DNA of 64,000 nucleotides from Gnetum montanum (lineage: Eukaryota; Streptophyta; Gnetopsida; Gnetales; Gnetaceae): positions 837,927 through 901,926 of the forward strand of contig MNCI01011140.1 in assembly GCA_015680685.1 (NCBI GenBank), in the 5' to 3' direction. The notes under the pieces are model-generated. The model had not been told where the DNA came from. It saw only the letters and a program-made list of their open reading frames with translations, and did not search any database. The position numbers and the translations under genes are program-made. This document shows positions 1 through 11,118 of this stretch, in pieces. How positions within the stretch are numbered: the first letter of the stretch is position 1; every line of letters starts with the position of its first letter.

Positions 1-2067
1 GCTAGAATTAATAAATGGAAGGTTAGGATCCATGCATGTTGGAAATATTGGGACTCGGTCATATCCAACCCATTGGGTGTCTTTTGATGTGGTGGTTGGA
101 ATGTGCCCAAACTGGGGTTCACACACTTGATTAATGTTAACATAGTGGGGCAAGTTATAAGATGTGGCTAATTGATAAGAAGTTGATCCACTATGGCACC
201 CATGACCATAAGATGGTATGCAAGGATTGGTATGTCTCCCTACGTGTCTATATTCATTGGGCCCCATAGTTGTTGGAGTTTTGATTAGTGGCCTTTCTAA
301 GGTAACATGAGGCATTGAGTTCGAAGAGGAAGGTGCACCACAGTGTTGGACTTCTATTGAGTTGGAGGATGCAATGGGCTCAGAATTGTGTTGTCCCTTC
401 TTACAATCATATCTAAAGAAGGGATGCCTTCAATGTTGTAAAGGGTTCCCACTGCTGTTGATAGTAGAAGCACAAGTAATATTCGTGGGTTGATGCTATG
501 GTGAAAACCCTTCTAGTACAAGTGGTGGCAATGTGGAAGGAAGTGAAGGATGAGAATATTGAAATTGAGGAGAAGTGTAAGGTATCCAAGGTGGTGGTTG
601 TGTTGGAGAGGATATGGGTTGATAGTATTGGAGAGAATGATAATAATGTGGTGAGATCGAGGATGTTGACCCAATTGGGGAAACAAGATGTTGGACTTGA
701 TAAGCACTTAGATTCGGATGGTATGAAGGGTGTATCCAATTTGAGGGTGGCCTCCCCCACAACTGCGATTGTTGCCACTGTGATCGAACACAGTATCTCT
801 GTATGAACTCTGGATGTAACACTCTTTCCCAATGCTCCTGTAAATGTGACAAGATTGGACATTGGCCCTTGGGGTGATCATACAAGCAAATGTTGCACTG
901 ATACATATGATTGGTAGTTGAGCTCTTATTTTTTTCAACCCTTCCTTTTTATTTTCTAAGGGTATTTTGTCCTGCTTCTTGGTTCATCATAATTCTATCT
1001 CCAATAATGTTGGCANTCCTTCCTTTTTATTTTCTAAGGGTATTTTGTCTTGCTTCTTGGTTCATCATAATTCTATCTCCAATAATGTTGGCATATTCTC
1101 CACATTTTTTATGCATCCATTCCATCATATTATTGATCTTTGCCTCAATTTCATCCAATGATTGTAGTACTAGAAAAGATGATTCCACCTCCTTGAGGTG
1201 AGTTGATTTCTCCTCTTCATAATCCTATGCCCTTGATGATTTTTGGGCATGTTGAGATTTCTCAACATTCTCCCATTTAGCCATTTCTCCTTCTTCTTTT
1301 GCTACCTATTTGATAAGCTCTTGGAGTTGGTGGGTTCGTAGCTCATATAGTTGACCTTGGGCATACATCCCTAGGGTCTCCCTTGTTTCATTACAAAGCC
1401 CATCAATAATGTGGTACATTAGCCTCTCCTTGGATAACTCATGGTCTGGGTAGTTATTTAACAATGAATAATATCTTTCTAAGGCCATGTCCAAGGGTTC
1501 ATGTTGTGCTTGTTTTCACTCTTGGATTTGTTTACTCAAGGCTGACACTCTTGCATAGGTTTGATATCTTTTGTTGAAGAGCTCTACCATTGTTGGCCAA
1601 CGTCAGATTGATTTTGGTTTTAAAGACCTATACCATACTTTTGCGTGGCCAATGAGTGTCATAGGAAAGAGCTTAATTTTTTGCCGTCCATTATCAATGT
1701 TGTTCCATGCAAAGGCATCATAGAAGGCTTGTAAATTTTATTGTGGATATAATTCGTAGCCTCCTGAAAACTTAGAAAAATTATTTAAGTCAAGCCTGGG
1801 TAAATGAATTTCCTTACGATGCCTATGGGATATTTGAATAGCCTCTTGTATTTGCGTTAGGTTTGTAGTGGCTAGTAGGCATTCATTATCACTAGGTAGG
1901 TTATGCATTCATGAGTTGGGATGATGTTGTCTTCGTTTATGTTTATAGGAAACCCCTACATCAAATTGGGTACTCCAAACTTCATCTTCATCATCATATA
2001 ATTCATTGGTTCTCCAATGAATTACCTTACTAGTTGTTGCGTTATCATAGTCTTGTGAGAGAGACAT
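1..2067 (-). pseudogene. gag of element F (decayed)
   Basis: The likely start is the ATG at 2067-2065 (MSLSQDYDN). One frame can be followed through a capsid-like region similar to the gags of A, B and C: the LERYYSLLNN segment near 1490, then DGLCNETRETLGMYAQGQL. A Cys/His knuckle CNICLYDHPKGQCP follows at about 897-856, then a Tyr/Ser/Pro-rich linker to position 1. Open pieces at 1306-1494 and 496-906 share this frame, interrupted by stop codons. Gag forms the particle, and the knuckle is the usual RNA-binding part. Unlike A, B and C, this gag lacks the long His/Asp- and Ser-rich insert upstream of the capsid core. A single-N contig join at 1016 with a duplicated flank disturbs the frame. 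The frames on the plus strand and the 413-862 minus ORF are shadows. Confidence 0.82.
940..1093. other. Single-N contig join with duplicated flanks
   Basis: Positions 940-1015 and 1018-1093 are the same 76-nt sequence with one difference and are separated by the single N at 1016. This is what results when two overlapping contig ends are scaffolded without merging, so the tandem copy inside F's gag is probably an assembly artefact. Confidence 0.8.
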
Positions 2068-2184
2068 TGTGTGTGACTTAATTGAAATTATTATTATTAT
2101 TATTATTTTTCTCTAAAATATATATCGTTAATACTTTGTTATAGCGATCTTGTATGATGTAACTAATCTAAATAACTAGCACTG

Positions 2185-2202
2185 TCACTGGCAACGACAC
2201 CA
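2185..2202 (-). other. Primer-binding site of element F (tRNA-Asp type)
   Basis: The minus strand reads TGGTGTCGTTGCCAGTGA, one base after the LTR end. The complement of the plant tRNA-Asp(GTC) 3' end is TGGCGCCGTTGCCGGGGA, so 14 of 18 positions match. Three of the four differences are C-to-T or G-to-A changes. Confidence 0.75.
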
Positions 2203-2203
2203 A

Positions 2204-3121
2204 TGATGAGTGGCAAGGTACCCCTACACTCAACCATACAAATACGAGCGTTTCACGCATGATCTAGTCGAACTTCGTAGATGGGCTAGTTGTGGTATCT
2301 AGATAGTTACTCATTGATCACAGTTCGCTATCTTCCCACCTAGACTAGTATTTTATTTTTCACGTATGGTTTAGTCCAGAGTGAGGTGTATGATGTGATT
2401 TCTAACCTAGTGCTACTCCTAGCGGCAATGGAAAATAATCTTCAATTAAGCTAGGAGGAAAAGGGAGAGAGAGTTAAGATAATATGAGATAGGGGAAGAG
2501 AATCTAAGCTAGCCTAAGTGCAATGAGCATCCGTTCCTTAATCATCCATATACATCTTGGACCTTGTGCATGGCTACTACTAGGATTACCAAGTATAGAT
2601 CCTAGGTATACTATTGGGTTACCAAGTAGTCACACTTAAATGCTCGTGATTAAGTTGTACTCATTCCACATTTAAGGAGTTTAGGGTGAAGAGATATTAA
2701 CTATGAAAGTAATAAATAATAATAACAATTAAATAATTAAACTAAGTGAATGCTACAATGATGAAGTAATCTCGATCTTTATTGTCGATCATGTCCATGT
2801 CCAAGTACATCACACTTGAATAAAGGATGCCATAAAATTACAATCATCACACTGTGGGCATGCACCGAGAAATAATTCTAACTCTAAGCAGGAAAAACTA
2901 TAAGAGTTTGGGTTAGGGACTAAGAACTAATGTGGAAACCAAGGGTGTCACCTCTTATTTATAGGCAAGGAGATAGGTCGCGATATCACGTATGTGATAT
3001 CGCGTTAGGTCGCAATATTGGGATTCATCAGATAATAAGGGTCCAATATCAGGGATCCAATAATGGGACTCATCATATAACAGGGGTCCAATAACAGGAC
3101 CTGATAGACCATGACTCATCA
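2204..3121 (-). repeat. 5' LTR of element F
   Basis: On the minus strand the LTR starts TGATGAGTCATGG at 3121 and ends CTCATCA at 2204, 918 bp, with the 5-bp inverted ends TGATG/CATCA seen in sister LTRs. A TATA box (CTATAAATAAG on the minus strand, about 2954-2964) follows a U3 block of GATATC palindromes. At 2979-3004 two perfect 11-bp arms (cgcgatatcac and its complement) flank a 4-nt loop. The boundary at 2204 is fixed by the primer-binding site next to it. The LTR is about as long as those of B, C and E. Confidence 0.88.
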
Positions 3122-5390
3122 ACAATGTATGAGGGATCAGCAACTAGAGTAGTGTTACAAATCTATGAAGGGAAAGTGGTCCAATGATTTCCCATTCTTA
3201 ATGTATCAAAAAGATGATGGATAACCCTTTTTTAGGGATTTTCCATACCAAGAGACTTCTTTCTTTGACTTCAGTGAAGGAGGTCAAAACTAGAACTTGT
3301 AATCCACGATACATAATCTTGATTCTCGCAAGAATGGATCAAATGACAAAGGGTGATCTAAGGAGGAGAGTCATGGTAGGAATGTAAGCAAGCAACATGA
3401 TCATGATCATGGCCATGACCATCGAAGAGGGGGTGGCAAGCATTGTAATGGTGGTAGTCCTCCTTCCTCTTCACCTTCATCATCATCTTCTTCCTCTTCT
3501 GGCTTTAAATGCAACTACAAGGAATGCAATCATGATGGAGGTTATCAAAGTGACCAAGATGATCATAGGGACCATCAGGAAAGTCAAGATTTGGGGCATA
3601 AGCATTCAAGAGAGGCCCATTGCCATGAATGAAGGGATAGTAGAGGGCATCGTAGGCATCAAATTCATGGCTACAATGAGCCTTTGCTTGCTATCCAAAG
3701 TATGCTAAATATCATAGAGGTTGTGAGAATTTTAACAAGGCACATGAAAGATAGTCAGATCAAGAGGCTAGACATGAATAATATCCCTAAGTTCCAAGGG
3801 GGATATAACTTAGATCCATAGAATCATCTTCAAGCTTTTCATAATACATGTACCTTCCAAAATATACAAAATTACTGGCAAAAGCTTAAATTGTTTCCCA
3901 AGATACTCACTAAAAAAATAGAAAGTTGGTACAAGTCCTTAGAACCACAATCAATCTATAGGTGGAGTACGATTCTCAAACTATTCAACAATAAGTATCA
4001 AACATACTCCTGAGAGTCTAATATGAGAAGGTAGATCCAAGGTTGGAACCAAGGACCACATGAGTCCTTGGATGCCGCCATGGATAGATATTATTCCTTA
4101 TTACACCGATGCCCTAGCCATGGTTACTCTTAGAAAGAACAACTTCACCACATCATAGATGGGCTTTGCTCTGAAACAAGGAGGACTCTTGGGACCTATA
4201 CTCAAGGAAGAATATCAAAATTAAAATCCCATAAGATCCAAAGGCTGATTAAGCAAGTAGCCAAAGAACAAGGAGAGTTGAGGAAATATGAAAGTGTAGA
4301 AGAATACAACCGAGATTCTTTTATTTTTAGGAAAATCTAATTTTGTGATAGTGAGGAGGAATCATCACTTGATGAGGTGGTCAACTAGAAAACCTTGTTG
4401 ATTTAAAAATTTACCTTTGAAATTTTAGCTAAGGTAGATTAGTTATGGGACTCTATGGATAATAGATTTCAAGCTATCTTGAAAATTTTTGAAGAGTCCA
4501 AAGAATAAAGAAGTGATCATGATTGTATGAGGCGAAAGGAAGTTGAATGTGCCAATCAAAGGGATAAGGGAAAGATTGTTGTAGTAGATGAAGTTGCGAA
4601 AACTAAATTAGATGATGATGGTGGATGTGACATTTGCCAATATAAACATCCTAAGGGATGTTGCCCCATCATGTCACACTTATAGGAGTCTAGGGTGTAT
4701 GCTTTGAAACCATGACTAGAAAAAAGACAAACACGTCAAAGATTGCCTTATTCTCAAGGCAATCCCAAGTCGTTCCATTAGCAACAACAATATTATCCAA
4801 GTGGAACTCCATAACAACAATATGAGAAGTATCAATAATGGCATCAACCATAGTCATGGGGGATGCCACTACCAAGGGAGCAGTATCCTTATAGACAACC
4901 AGATCATGGGTATTATGTTCAGCAACCCCTATCTCCATGTGACTCTTTCAATCACATTTTTTCTTTCCAACATCACTACTATCTTCTTGAATACTATAGA
5001 ACTCATTCTCTACACTCCAGGAGGAATACCGCATTCCATCCTTATCCTCCTCCTATTCCTCCACCCTCAACATAGTTATTTCCTATTCCATCCATGTAGG
5101 ATGAACCTCTAGCCCAACCATAGCAATGTAATGCTACTAGGGCCATCAATCTAAAACTAGTTCATTAACTAACTAGTTTGGAACCTCATATTGGTAAAAG
5201 ATCATTTTTTCAAACCAATAGCCCTACTAAGCCATCATAGACTTAGGCAATTAGTCACCCTGCTCCTACCTCATCCTCTAAAAACCATTCCATCAGGAAC
5301 CCTTCAAACCAAATGTTACCCAAATTCCATACTATTATGCTCACTCATGTCATATTTGATTGGATTTGGGCTGATAACCTTTCTAGAAAA
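3122..5390 (+). pseudogene. gag of element A (decayed, 5'-interrupted)
   Basis: The sequence resumes in mid-gag at QCMRDQQLE, matching QHLRDSRQES of element C. A His/Asp-rich and then Ser-rich stretch follows (about 3390-3520), then the capsid-like core (LDMNNIPKFQGGYN, ESWYKSLEP, MDRYYSLLHRCPSHG, DGLCSETRRTLGTY). The knuckle CDICQYKHPKGCCP lies near 4627-4670, then a Pro/Gln/Tyr-rich linker. The knuckle spacing is C-x2-C-x3-H with a Cys pair 4-5 residues on, slightly shorter than the classic retroviral knuckle. Stops include TAG at 4131 where C has CAA at 33495. The protein would form the particle but cannot be made from this copy. Confidence 0.82.
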
Positions 5391-5830
5391 GTAGTTGATT
5401 CTAGGAGTTCTCTTATCTATTTGTAGATTGCTAGGAACAAACTATGTAAAGCTCTTCTTGATTCAAGTTCCGATGTAAACTTGATTTCTCATGAGATGTA
5501 TATTTCTTGGAACCTATTGCATCTCAAGAAGAGAAATATCTAATTAGAATTGGTAGACTAGTCCATCACTATTTCATTAGGGCTAGTAGAAGACATTGTG
5601 ACCACTATTTATGGATGGTCTTATCTTTCTGATTTCTTAGTAATCAAGGTTGAGAACTACAAATGGTACTTCCCAATCATTATGGGAAGGGCATGGCTAA
5701 GAACTGTTAATGCAAGAATGGGCATTAAAGATCTTTCCTTGGAGATATCTAAAAAAATGCATTTGAAAAATTTTCATGCGTCATGTATAGCAATACAGGG
5801 TGTAATTTCATGAAGAAACTATGGTTCATG
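5391..5830 (+). pseudogene. Retropepsin-type protease of element A (decayed)
   Basis: The motif LLDSSSDVNLI places the catalytic Asp at 5460-5462, with the following Gly-type position as Ser. The downstream part (open from 5598) contains SDFLVIKVENYKWYFPIIMGRAWL, and the ILGRAWL-type segment is the usual C-terminal protease signature of this group. Sister copies in B, C and E align over the whole stretch. This enzyme would cut the Gag-Pol precursor. Confidence 0.75.
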
Positions 5831-5939
5831 AAATAAGCATCTATTTCCACATGTAGGTAGTATGCACATGAAGTAGTATTTTAAGGTGTCTGTACATAGC
5901 AACCACAAAACAAGAGGGTACCCAATGGATAACCACTAA

Positions 5940-7190
5940 TTTTGATAGCAACACAATGTGCATGGAACCTACTAAGGGCGTAACATGTGCTTATGTCATA
6001 GGCATGGATGAACTAGAGCACGTTCATCACCAACTCTCTAATAATGAAAATGATGATACCAATTGGGGAGAGTTTGAGATCCTTGAGAATTTCAAACAAG
6101 AGCCCCTAGAGTTGAAAAATTTGCCTACTAACTTGGAATATACATTCTTAAAAAATGTCAAGCTATTCATACTTAATGCTAAACTTTCTTTTGAGTAGAA
6201 TGAAAAATTATTGAAGTTGGTCAATAGATGGCCAACAACTTTTGCTTGGTCATATCTTGAACTCACTAGAATTGATCCATGGATATGCCAGCACCACATT
6301 TATACTAATCTATCCATGAAGCCAAGGAGGCAACTACAATAGTGGTTGAACCCAAAATTAAAGAAAATCATCAAAGAGGAGATTAACCAACTCCTAGTTC
6401 ATCTACCCCATTGTGAATAGTGAGTGGGTTAGCCCACTTGTGATGGTGCCAAAGAGAGGTGGCAAATGATCAGTTTGTATTGAATTTAGGTTGTTAAATA
6501 TGCCAACATTTAAAGATTGTTTCTCATTGACATTTGTTAATCAAGTGTTGGATACCATATCTGGGCATTACTATTATAATGTTCTGGATGGTTATAATGG
6601 CTATAACCAAATCTAGATCGCACTGGAAGACCAGGCCAAAATAACATTTATGAGTCCCTGGGGGATCTTTGTACATCACAAGATGCCTTTTGATCTATGC
6701 AATGCTACTCCCACTTTTTGACGTCTAGTCTTAAGCATCTTTCAACAGCAAATCAGTAATAGAGTGGAAGTCTTTATGGATGACTTCTCCACTTATGACG
6801 CTACATTTGAGCAAGTCTTGGACTACCTTGAGCAAGTAATCAAAAGATTTCTGGAAACAAATCTACGACTCAATTAGCAAAAGAACCATCTCATGGTCCA
6901 AGAAGGCATTGTATTAGGGCACAAAATTTAACAAGAAGGGATCAAGGTAGCCCCTAAAGAGATAAAGATCATCCAAGAAATCACCCACCAACCAGAAACC
7001 ATTAAAGATGTTTAATCATTCCTTGGACACACTAGTTACTACTGGTAATTTATACAAAATTTCTCTAAAATCAAAAAATTGTTGGTTGAGCTAATGAAGA
7101 AAGATTCTTCATTCATCTAGACCAAGGAATGCAAAAATGCATTCCAGAGCCTTAAGTAGAAGCTTGTAGAAACTCCAGTTCTACAAGCAC
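5940..7190 (+). pseudogene. Reverse transcriptase of element A (decayed)
   Basis: The N-terminal connector is seen in LELKNLPTNLEYTFL and LNPKLKKIIKEEINQLL (6110-6400). After a frame change come SPLVMVPKRGG, VLDGYNGYNQI, FMSPWGIF and the catalytic box EVFMDDFS, with FMDD at 6773-6784, so both active-site Asp residues survive. GHKI and SFLGHTSYY follow, leading into the RNase H. Many in-frame TAG codons occur where sister copies read Gln or Trp. It would copy the element RNA in the particle. Confidence 0.85.
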
Positions 7191-7194
7191 TTGA

Positions 7195-7620
7195 CTAGTC
7201 CAAGATATTTTTTATGATGATAGATGCATCTAATTACACCTTGGGAACCATGCTTACATAGTTGAATGATAAGAAATGTCCATATTACATCCACTGCAAA
7301 AGTCAAAGCATTATGAGTGCATAGTTGAATTACACCACCATAGAGAAAGAACTGATTGCAGTGGTGTATGCTTTGGAAAAGTTCAAGCACTATGTCCTTG
7401 GATATAAATTGTTTTTTCACACTAATCATAGTACCATTCGCTTCCTTATGAACAAGCCAACAGTGAGCCCCCATGTCATATGGTGGTTGGTGATCTTGCA
7501 GAATTTAATCTTACAATGATAGATTGAAAGGGGGACTAAGAATGTGATTGCTGATCACTTGTCTTGGTTACGATGGAATAGCAAAGAGGAAGAGAGTCCA
7601 TTCTCTAACCAATTTCCTAA
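7195..7620 (+). pseudogene. RNase H of element A (decayed)
   Basis: MIDASNYTLG supplies the first acidic residue, TTIEKELIAVVYALEKF the Glu, and FFHTNHSTI the third site. Sister B has HTDHS, so the third catalytic Asp is Asn here. The downstream part reads NKPTVSPHV, then a decayed linker with HLSWLRWN. The domain follows RT as usual in Ty3/gypsy pol. Confidence 0.8.
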
Positions 7621-7759
7621 TGAACATCTCTTTGTTAGTGTAATAAATGAATAAGTACCTATAGAACCAAATGGTATAATGGCATCCTTACTTATCTTCT
7701 TACTTAGGGGATGCCACAAGATCTAGACTATAGGAAGAAATAATAGTTTCTTCATCAAG

Positions 7760-8970
7760 CTAAAAACTTCATGGAAATCAATAGAGACCTTTACAAAGTG
7801 TGCATTGATGGCTTGGTTCATTGGTATGTCCCTGAAGCGAATCAATTGTGCATTCTCCAAGATGCTCACAAATGCCTTTGCGAAGGCCACTATGTAGGGA
7901 GATGCACAACCATAAAAATCCTAATGGTAGGATACTATTAGCCCACAATCTTCAAGGATGTCCACCAATTTGTTTGATCTTGTTAGCCCTATCAATGAGA
8001 TGACAAACTAACCACAAAAATGGAGGTTTCTCAATAGTGGATTTAACCACTAGAATCCTTTGACATATGAGGCATCGGCTTCATGGATCCCATCACATCC
8101 ATGTCCAATGAAAAAGAATATATAATCATTGCCACTAAGTACTACATAAAATGGGTAGAAGTAGTAGCCATTTTTTATTATACATCATCCACTATTGCTC
8201 AAATTATACAACAAAATGTTGTGAATAGATTTGGGATGCCAAATGCATTGATTTTTGATAACAGAACCCATTTTATAGGTGCTAAATTTTGCAAACTCAT
8301 GCAACGCTTGAAGGTTGAACATAAATTAACAACATCCTATCACCTGCAAGCCAATGGTTAAGTAGAGGTAACTAATAGGGAGATCAAAAAGATTCTAATA
8401 AGAACTATTAACAAATATAGGAGAGACTGGAGCAAAAAAAACTCAATGATGTCCTTTACGCCTATCACTGAACATGGAAACTTCCTATTAGTTACTCTTC
8501 CTATGAGTTGGTGTATGGAAAACTTCCAATGCTTTCAATTCGATTCGAGCTCCTTACACTTTCAACAACCTATGACCTAGACCTTGACCTAAGTTTAGCA
8601 CAAAAGGAAAGATTGATCAACCTAAATGTTCTAGATGAAAATCGATTAGTGGCCTTGTCTTTGAATGAAATGCATAAGGCATTCAACAAACAACATCATG
8701 ACCTTAAAATATGAAAAGAGAAATTTCAACTGGGAGATAAGGTTCTCTATTGGAACCTCACACATGTTCCTCAAAAAACCAAATTCCAAACATTGTGGAA
8801 GGGCCTTTATATAATTGATAAAACCTTTCCTTTTGAGACCATGATCATATATGAACCTGAAAGCCCAAACAAGAAATAGTTGATCAACATCCAACAGATA
8901 AAGCCTTTCCATGAGCCCAAGCAAGCCAATGCAACAAATGCCTCAACAAATGGACAACCACTCTTAATTT
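7760..8970 (+). pseudogene. Integrase of element A (decayed)
   Basis: An HHCC-type zinc region is visible (LQDAHKCLCEGHYVGRC onward, 7850-7990). The core follows: GIGFMDP at 8071-8091 has Gly (GGC, 8077-8079) where the first catalytic Asp belongs. The second Asp survives in ALIFDNRTHF and the Glu in VEVTNREIK. A C-terminal LGDKVLYW segment lies near 8735. No chromodomain follows. Loss of the first Asp alone would inactivate the enzyme. Confidence 0.85.
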
Positions 8971-8987
8971 TTTGAATCACCTTTTAA

Positions 8988-9006
8988 CTTAGTCATGGGG
9001 GAGATG
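8988..9006 (+). promoter_or_regulatory. First polypurine-tract-like block, just after integrase (element A)
   Basis: The block cttagtcatgggggagatg resembles the tract beside the 3' LTR. The same block occurs at 35493-35511 in C and 42276-42294 in B. Its role is unproven: it could be a second plus-strand priming site or a relic of an ancestral LTR edge. Confidence 0.5.
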
Positions 9007-10580
9007 ACCATCCATGCTAATCACATACATGGCTCCTCAGTTTGTCTATTTCTTTATTTTTACACATTTTTAATTTTAAAACATCTTCCTATTTTACACC
9101 ATTTTTTTATTTTACATTGTTGTTAATACATTTAAATTTTTCTTAAATATTTTTATTTTACTTTATTTTAGTGTTATTTACTAATTTTTGTTAATAAACA
9201 TGCATTGTGCCAATAGGGCACAGTGGTGTTGTAGCTATTGTTAATGGTGGTTTGTGCTTAATGTTTTATTTGCTAATGTATGGTTTCTATTTTTAAATTT
9301 TTGTACCCATGGCTAAGACATGGTTTTTTTTTCATGGAACAAGAAGTGAGTCCACGACATCCACCCATCCACAAACTCTATGGTTTTCCTTGTTTTGGAA
9401 ATATGAGATCCCTTTCATTTAATAAACTTTTAATAAATTTGTGACCCTGGTAGTTTCCAAAATTAGAAAGGATTCAAAGGTTTTCATAGGTTGTGACTTC
9501 AAGGGGACTCAATACTTTTTGTACTCTTCCACTTACTTGGATGCATGAGTGTTTTCATGGATTTTTTACCATTTCGTGTTGACCAATAATAGGAAGTTGA
9601 ATAAGTCTTCGCATGGTGTGGTTCCAATCCAAAAGAAAAAAAAATCAAAACAAAATAAAAGAGAAAATAAAATATGATGGAAATTTAAAGCACACCCCTT
9701 AGAAAAATAAATAGAATACAAGCACTAGTTATGGAACTACAAAGACATGTTACCCATGCTTGAAGGTTCCCCCTAACTAGGGCCCTCTCTCACTTCCTGT
9801 TTCTTTTTTCTTCTCTTTAAGGAATGGTGGTTGTTTTCTGGAAGTACTCTTGTATCTTAGGTTAGATGGATAGGTATTAGAGTGGTGATGTGAAGTCATT
9901 GTAAGTAGTTGGTTTTGGTTTGGACTAAGGATGGGTCTCCTTAGGTCATTTAAACAAAAATCCATAAGGGACTTCTTATGACCTTAATTCAAAACTCCAT
10001 TTCACATTCTTCGTCATCCTTCCATGCTACCATAACTCATCTCATTACTAGTGTCCATGTTCTTGATTTNATTCTTCGTCATCCTTCTATGCTACCATAA
10101 CTCATCTCATTACTAGTGTCCATGTTCTTGATTTAGTGTCTTTCTCTAACGTACTTGAATTCTTTAGTAGAATATTTTGGGTTTTTGTGCTTAACTTTCA
10201 TCAACCATTAATTGCCGATGGGGCCCATAGACTCCTTAGCTTGAGGTTATGCAAAGGCAATCAAGAATTATGCCTACTATGAGGAGGACCCACTTTCATA
10301 TGTCTTGGTTGGGTTTGTTAAGCACCTTATCCTTAGGCATTATTGCAATTAGAATCTTTTGTAGATCCATCTTCTGCATTTGACCATGTGCTCCTTTACA
10401 TATTTTCTTTAATTCACACATTCTTTATCAACTTTTTGAATTTTTAAGCTTTTAAATATCCTCTTCAATGATTTCATCATATTTTTGGCTTTTCTAGGAC
10501 TACATAGACCCCAAATTAATTCAAAAATTCATTGTATTTTTTGAAATATTCAAGTTTGAAAATTTTATTTATGGATCCTA
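9007..10580. other. Noncoding spacer between integrase and internal promoter of A
   Basis: AT-rich sequence without a supportable ORF. Parts align with the same position in B (42295-43800) and C (35512 onward), including the gtgagtccac block near 9345 and the aaagcacaccccttag block near 9690. The single-N join at 10070 lies here. Confidence 0.6.
10006..10134. other. Single-N contig join with duplicated flanks
   Basis: Positions 10006-10069 and 10071-10134 are the same 64-nt sequence with one difference, split by the N at 10070. As at 1016, this looks like an unmerged contig overlap. Confidence 0.8.
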
Positions 10581-10589
10581 TAAATGGGG

Positions 10590-10668
10590 CCCCATCAATG
10601 AAGCCCATGCATATATGAGGCCCCATATACATGGCCTCATCGATGTAGTGTAAAAATACTATAAATAT
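10590..10668 (+). promoter_or_regulatory. Internal promoter of element A upstream of the third ORF
   Basis: A TATA box TATAAATAT lies at 10660-10668. The 22 nt at 10629-10650 match 14095-14116 in the U3 of A's own 3' LTR at 21 positions, and that LTR block also precedes a TATA box of the same sequence (14197-14205). Related GGCC/ATCAATG motifs lie just upstream. Promoter function is inferred. Confidence 0.55.
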
Positions 10669-10814
10669 GTATGACCCTTGTTAGAAATTTTCACATTTGC
10701 TCTCAAACGTCAAAGGAATTTTTGCAATTTTCAGAGCCCAAAACTTTCTAGAGCCCATAAATTCTTAACCATTTCTCCAAATCACTTCATTATTTAACCC
10801 TATAGCTCTCGAAA

Positions 10815-11118
10815 GTAAGCACTTAGTCATTGGTGCCACAAATGTGCCATTTTTGACAAAAATATTTTTGCCATTTTTCTAACTCCCACAAAGGTTTAAC
10901 TAGGAAATCAACGCTTAAACACCAAATTACAAAAGTTAAACCCTTCCAACAAGCTCTAGTAACATGTATATTAAAAATTAATTAATAAAATGAGAAAAAA
11001 ATAATCAATCTACCATGGTACAATTGTAGCCAAGTGTAACTAATTAATGAGATAAGGTATCCAAACATTTTAAGTTACGCATTATATTTACTAATCCACA
11101 GATGTGTTGTGACTACAG
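10815..11118 (+). other. Predicted intron in front of the third ORF of A
   Basis: A donor GTAAG (10815) and an acceptor ending ctacag (11118) bracket 304 nt, with the ORF starting at the next base. B has the same layout: GTAAG at 44063 and 306 nt to the ATG, although its acceptor reads ACAA. The distance from TATA box to donor is 155 nt in A and 156 nt in B. Confidence 0.45.

Larger units (their letters stand above)
1..3121 (-). mobile_element. Element F: Athila-type Ty3/gypsy retrotransposon, 5' part, antisense
   Basis: Read on the minus strand this is a 5' LTR (3121 to 2204), a tRNA-Asp type primer-binding site, a short leader and gag running off the window at position 1. It is not part of element A. 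From 3122 onward the plus strand is the middle of A's gag, aligning with C's gag from about 32490, so F landed inside A's gag. The other end of F and the first part of A lie left of the window. The target-site duplication would start at 3122 (acaat), but its partner cannot be seen. Assignment to the Athila-like branch is inferred from the tRNA-Asp primer site, the gag knuckle, the lack of a chromodomain in sister elements, and the extra coding region downstream of pol in the sisters. Confidence 0.85.

Noticed and set aside
413-862. 149-codon minus-strand ORF
   Set aside because: It overlaps the gag of element F in another frame. The gag frame (496-906) has the Cys/His knuckle and similarity to A, B and C, so this one is a shadow.
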